Part shown: piece by piece, positions 61,528-64,000 of the stretch | Position numbering within the stretch: the stretch's first letter is position 1 | Layout: each line of letters starts with the position of its first letter | NCBI RefSeq assembly: GCF_004323845.1 | Contig: NZ_QPGR01000002.1 | Location: 1 to 64,000, forward strand | Direction of reading: 5' to 3' | Origin: Campylobacter novaezeelandiae | GTDB taxonomy: Bacteria; Campylobacterota; Campylobacteria; Campylobacterales; Campylobacteraceae | DNA length: 64,000 nucleotides | Position numbers and translations under genes: made by a program | The notes under the pieces: model-generated | The model's database searches: none | The model's input: only the letters and a program-made list of their open reading frames with translations | Told to the model about the DNA's origin: nothing

Positions 61528-62229
61528 TTAGTCTTTTAAGTAGTATTCTATAGTAGAAACCACTCTTATGGTTTTGATATAAGGGGTGTTTTTGTCTCTA
61601 TTACTGATACTAAATTGCCCTTGAGAAGCCTTTTTTATCTTACCAAGATGGCTATTTGAGTCTTGTGCGAATTTTATCGCTGCATTTCTGGCATTGAGCG
61701 TTGCTTCTTCTATCATTTGTGGTTTTATCTCATTTAATTTTGTATAAAGATATTCTATTTCATAATTTTCTATTTTTATCACTATACCTTCTTTGCCAAG
61801 CGTTGAAATTTTTTCTAGTATGCTTTTTCCAAGTTTAACATTTTTAGTATAGATGAGTAAATTTCCCGTGCCCACATACCTAAAGCTTACTATATTATCA
61901 TTTCTATAAGGATCGCTTAATTTATCTATGATATTTGGGGCATTATAGCTTATCTCATCAGCCCTTACACCTTGAGCTTGCAAAAATCTAAGTATATTTT
62001 GCTTATCTTTTTCCAAATCTTCGTATAAATTTGTAAGATTATTATTTGATCTTGTAAATTTTATAGGAAAGATAAGTGTATCCGCTTCTACATCTTTTTG
62101 ACTTAGACCTTTTACGCTTACACTTCTTTCAAGCGTTTTAAAGTCATTTAAAGCCTTATTAAAACCAAAGGCTAAAATCAAACTTGCCAAAACTATGGCC
62201 AAAGATATAAAAAAAGTATTTAATTTCAT
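61528..62229 (-). CDS. SIMPL-domain (DUF541) secreted protein
   Basis: 233 residues with an N-terminal signal/anchor (about 5-24), then a SIMPL domain: RSVSVKGLSQKDVEADTLIF, VRADEISYNAPNI, GKSILEKISTLGKEGI and IKFAQDSNSHLGKIKKASQG. DUF541 proteins are periplasmic or outer-membrane associated with an obscure function. Transcribed alone to the left, convergent with the pentapeptide gene. Confidence 0.85.
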   Translation of the reverse strand: MKLNTFFISLAIVLASLILAFGFNKALNDFKTLERSVSVKGLSQKDVEADTLIFPIKFTRSNNNLTNLYEDLEKDKQNILRFLQAQGVRADEISYNAPNIIDKLSDPYRNDNIVSFRYVGTGNLLIYTKNVKLGKSILEKISTLGKEGIVIKIENYEIEYLYTKLNEIKPQMIEEATLNARNAAIKFAQDSNSHLGKIKKASQGQFSISNRDKNTPYIKTIRVVSTIEYYLKD

Positions 62230-62438
62230 TTTTATCCTTTAAGTCTGTATTTGCAATAATATTATAAAATCTATAAATATATATTTTAAAACTTTTATTT
62301 CGCTTAAAAATTATAGAGCATTTGAAAGTTAAAACATTTTTAAAAATTTAAAATTCCAAAGATTTTAAATTTTTAAAAAATAGCTAAAGATAAAAATTCA
62401 ATTCTTAAAACAAAATTTAGAAACTAGAAAACAAAACG

Positions 62439-62526
62439 TGGCCGGGAGAAAGGGATTCGAACCCCTGGAGGTGTGACCCTCAACGGTTTTCAAGACCGCC
62501 GCTTTCGACCACTCAGCCATCTCCCG
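62439..62526 (-). tRNA. tRNA-Ser (TGA)
   Basis: Class II tRNA with acceptor CGGGAGA/TCTCCCG, discriminator G, loop CTTGAAA giving anticodon TGA, a long variable arm and encoded CCA. Confidence 0.92.
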
Positions 62527-62550
62527 AAAAAATGTAAAGAAAACTATCGC

Positions 62551-62624
62551 TGGAGGCGACATCCGGATTCGAACCGGAGATCAAGGCTTTGCAGGCCCAT
62601 GCCTTACCGCTTGGCTATGTCGCC
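62551..62624 (-). tRNA. tRNA-Cys (GCA)
   Basis: Acceptor GGCGACA/TGTCGCC, anticodon GCA in CTGCAAA, CCA encoded. Confidence 0.92.
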
Positions 62625-62631
62625 TTGAATA

Positions 62632-62720
62632 TGGTGCCCGAGGCCGGACTTGAACCGGCACGGAAGAAAAATTCCGAGGGATTTTAAGTCCCTTGTGTCT
62701 ACCAATTCCACCACCCGGGC
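62632..62720 (-). tRNA. tRNA-Leu (TAA)
   Basis: Class II tRNA, acceptor GCCCGGG/CTCGGGC, loop CTTAAAA with anticodon TAA for UUA/UUG, long variable arm, CCA encoded. Confidence 0.92.
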
Positions 62721-62729
62721 GGGTGATAA

Positions 62730-62804
62730 TGGAGCGGGAAACGAGAATCGAACTCGCGACACCAACCTTGGCAAGGTTGTGCTCTACCCCTGAGCTATTC
62801 CCGC
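62730..62804 (-). tRNA. tRNA-Gly (GCC)
   Basis: Acceptor GCGGGAA/TTCCCGC, anticodon GCC in TTGCCAA, CCA encoded. First of the four-tRNA group. Confidence 0.92.
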
Positions 62805-62841
62805 AAAGAAAACTTTTATAAACAACAAGTAAGTAAAGATG

Positions 62842-62880
62842 AAATCTTAACAAATTAAACTTAAAATATTGTTAAGATTT
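62842..62880 (-). terminator. Hairpin terminator before tRNA group
   Basis: A 12-base perfect inverted repeat (62842-62853 and 62869-62880) with a 15-base AT loop, eight bases beyond the stop of the leftward secreted-protein gene. Confidence 0.65.
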
Positions 62881-62888
62881 ATTTTTAT

Positions 62889-63674
62889 TTATTTGCAAAT
62901 GTAACTTACGATAGCCTCTAATTTTTGATCCCCTTCTGTTACAAGAGGTAAAGAAAGTTCTACTCCGTCCATTTTAGCACTTGAATTTAAAACCCTTGGC
63001 ATTGTTGCACCATATTGTCTTTGAGTGATATTTAAAGATCTTAAAGTACAGGTTCTATTTAAATCGCTAGAATATTTTTTTTCATATTCTAATGATTTTG
63101 TTAAAAGTTTATCATAAAGCTTTTCTTTACTTTCTTTTAAAAGCTCATCAGAAAATCTAGCCTCTAAAGAAGGTATTGAAACACTTATAAACTCACTTTT
63201 TGCAACAATGGCGTTTAAATCATTAATAAAAGCATTAAATGCATTTAATTCTTCTGGTTTTATATTGCAATTTAAATAAGCATTTAGCCTTTGTCCTTTT
63301 GGAATTTGAACCCCATCTTTATAAGAAAAATTTGGCTCTAAACTATACGAACCGCCTGTGCAAAATTTATCTTGTTTAGCTCTTTGTAAAATTTGATTAA
63401 AAGTATTAGAAATTTGACTTTTTTCTTCTTGGGTTAAAGAAATTTTTGTGCTTAAAAGCTCATTTGCCCAAAAATTGATATGTGCACTAAATACATCAGG
63501 TTTTATTTTTGAACTTTCTTCAATGTTTCTTGAAAAACTTAAATACCTATTTGAGTTTAAACTGCTATTTGTATCTTTTTTCTTATTTAAAAACTCAACG
63601 TTAAAAATAACCCCTAAAACAAAAAGCAACAAGCATAAAAAACCTACACCTAAACCTTTAAAAAAAGTTAACAT
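62889..63674 (-). CDS. Secreted or anchored hypothetical protein, SIMPL-like
   Basis: 261 residues with an N-terminal hydrophobic segment (about 8-28). The spacing of its segments (FSAHINFWANELLS, QRLNAYLNCNI, ELNAFNAFINDLN, ARFSDELLKESKEKLYDKLLTKS) resembles DUF541, like the protein at 61528, but without a firm motif. A tandem pair of related proteins split by tRNA genes would fit. Probably periplasmic. Function unknown. Confidence 0.6.
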   Translation of the reverse strand: MLTFFKGLGVGFLCLLLFVLGVIFNVEFLNKKKDTNSSLNSNRYLSFSRNIEESSKIKPDVFSAHINFWANELLSTKISLTQEEKSQISNTFNQILQRAKQDKFCTGGSYSLEPNFSYKDGVQIPKGQRLNAYLNCNIKPEELNAFNAFINDLNAIVAKSEFISVSIPSLEARFSDELLKESKEKLYDKLLTKSLEYEKKYSSDLNRTCTLRSLNITQRQYGATMPRVLNSSAKMDGVELSLPLVTEGDQKLEAIVSYICK

Positions 63675-63737
63675 CTTATTTCCTTTATTAAAAATTTAAG
63701 CTAATTTTAGCAAAGAAATATAAAAATCAATATCTCT

Positions 63738-63974
63738 TTATCCTTGTTTTAAAAATCCTATAATGCAATTGCATTTTTTGCATCTAAATTTAGCATTACT
63801 ATCTTGAATTTTTTTATGAATTCCAAAAGGCACATCGTGAATTTTTCCTAGACATTGACAAGTATAAAAATAAATTGCCAACTCGTCATTTTCTTCTTCT
63901 TTAACTTCTTCAAAACTTATATCAGTTCCATCCTCAGAACTCAAAGCTCCTATTCTCCATTTTTCTACTTTCAT
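63738..63974 (-). CDS. Small cysteine-rich protein, zinc-ribbon-like
   Basis: 78 residues, acidic in the first half, with CQC at about 40 and CKKCNC at about 69. The four or five cysteines suggest a bound zinc or Fe-S centre. GAGGAT lies before the ATG. It runs leftward and seems to follow another gene that comes from beyond the window edge. I do not recognise the family. Confidence 0.6.
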   Translation of the reverse strand: MKVEKWRIGALSSEDGTDISFEEVKEEENDELAIYFYTCQCLGKIHDVPFGIHKKIQDSNAKFRCKKCNCIIGFLKQG

Positions 63975-64000
63975 ATCCTCATAAAGTATATGCTCTAAAA

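Noticed and set aside
62581..62853. Open frame on the minus strand across the second tRNA group
   Set aside because: It covers tRNA-Cys, tRNA-Leu and tRNA-Gly; a translation of tRNA sequence, not a gene.

Overview
The window is a strongly AT-rich bacterial chromosome segment. It comes from a Campylobacter of the thermotolerant C. jejuni / C. coli / C. upsaliensis / C. lari type. The assignment rests on gene content and protein sequence: lactate LutABC/LctP, DcuA plus AspA, Pal/TolB, short ProB and RecO, the RecA and enolase sequences, and poly-G tracts typical of phase variation. The exact species is not established. Gene blocks that I remember as lying apart in C. jejuni are joined here, so the order looks rearranged relative to that species; this is from memory, not from an alignment.

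Layout. 1-800: the end of a family 2 glycosyltransferase that is out of frame at a poly-G tract, followed by gene debris. 1123-5620 (minus): L-lactate permease and the LutABC lactate dehydrogenase. 5702-8378: an MFS drug exporter and a coiled-coil DUF2130 protein. 8450-17982 (plus): NifU-like protein, MurE, YbaB, a PDZ protein, IspA, transketolase, then an Mla-type lipid transport operon (permease, ATPase, MCE protein, lipoprotein). 18036: a gene behind a clear sigma-54 promoter. 18565-22219: uracil-DNA glycosylase, aspartase and DcuA (aspartate/fumarate metabolism). 22297-25229: three secreted proteins, including an LpoB-like lipoprotein. 25337-27416: L21, L27, a 45-residue peptide gene behind a poly-G promoter, and Obg. 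27503-31033: ProB, a small decayed accessory patch (HTH pseudogene and frameshifted FkbM methyltransferase), Fmt and BirA. 31030-38421: ParA, ParB and seven ATP synthase genes (b', b, delta, alpha, gamma, beta, epsilon). 38427-42862: a complete Tol-Pal type envelope system. 42873-48059: SlyD, FabD, MTA/SAH nucleosidase, TtcA-like protein, a nicotinamidase-like hydrolase, a DUF2726 protein, RecO and YbeY. 48608-49050 (minus): five tRNA genes. 49102-53137 (minus): exported DNA ligase, AMIN-domain protein, DivIC-like protein, enolase and RecA. 53332-55247: menaquinone enzyme, FliQ and MurB. 55271-61499: accessory block of a fused type IIG-like restriction-methylation enzyme and a large pentapeptide-repeat membrane protein. 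61528-63974: two secreted proteins around four more tRNA genes, and a small cysteine-rich protein.

Most of the window is ordinary core genome in tightly packed operons with many 1-8 base overlaps. The parts worth attention are (i) two poly-G tracts, one inside a glycosyltransferase and one touching the -10 box of a tiny gene; (ii) the restriction enzyme / pentapeptide membrane protein pair; (iii) a folded leader before rplU; (iv) a sigma-54 promoter that shares bases with a terminator; (v) several decayed or unusually started genes (HTH, FkbM, a CTG-start DivIC-like gene, a split small membrane gene after ybeY). I did not recognise a clearly new named system. The restriction/pentapeptide pair is the best candidate for one.
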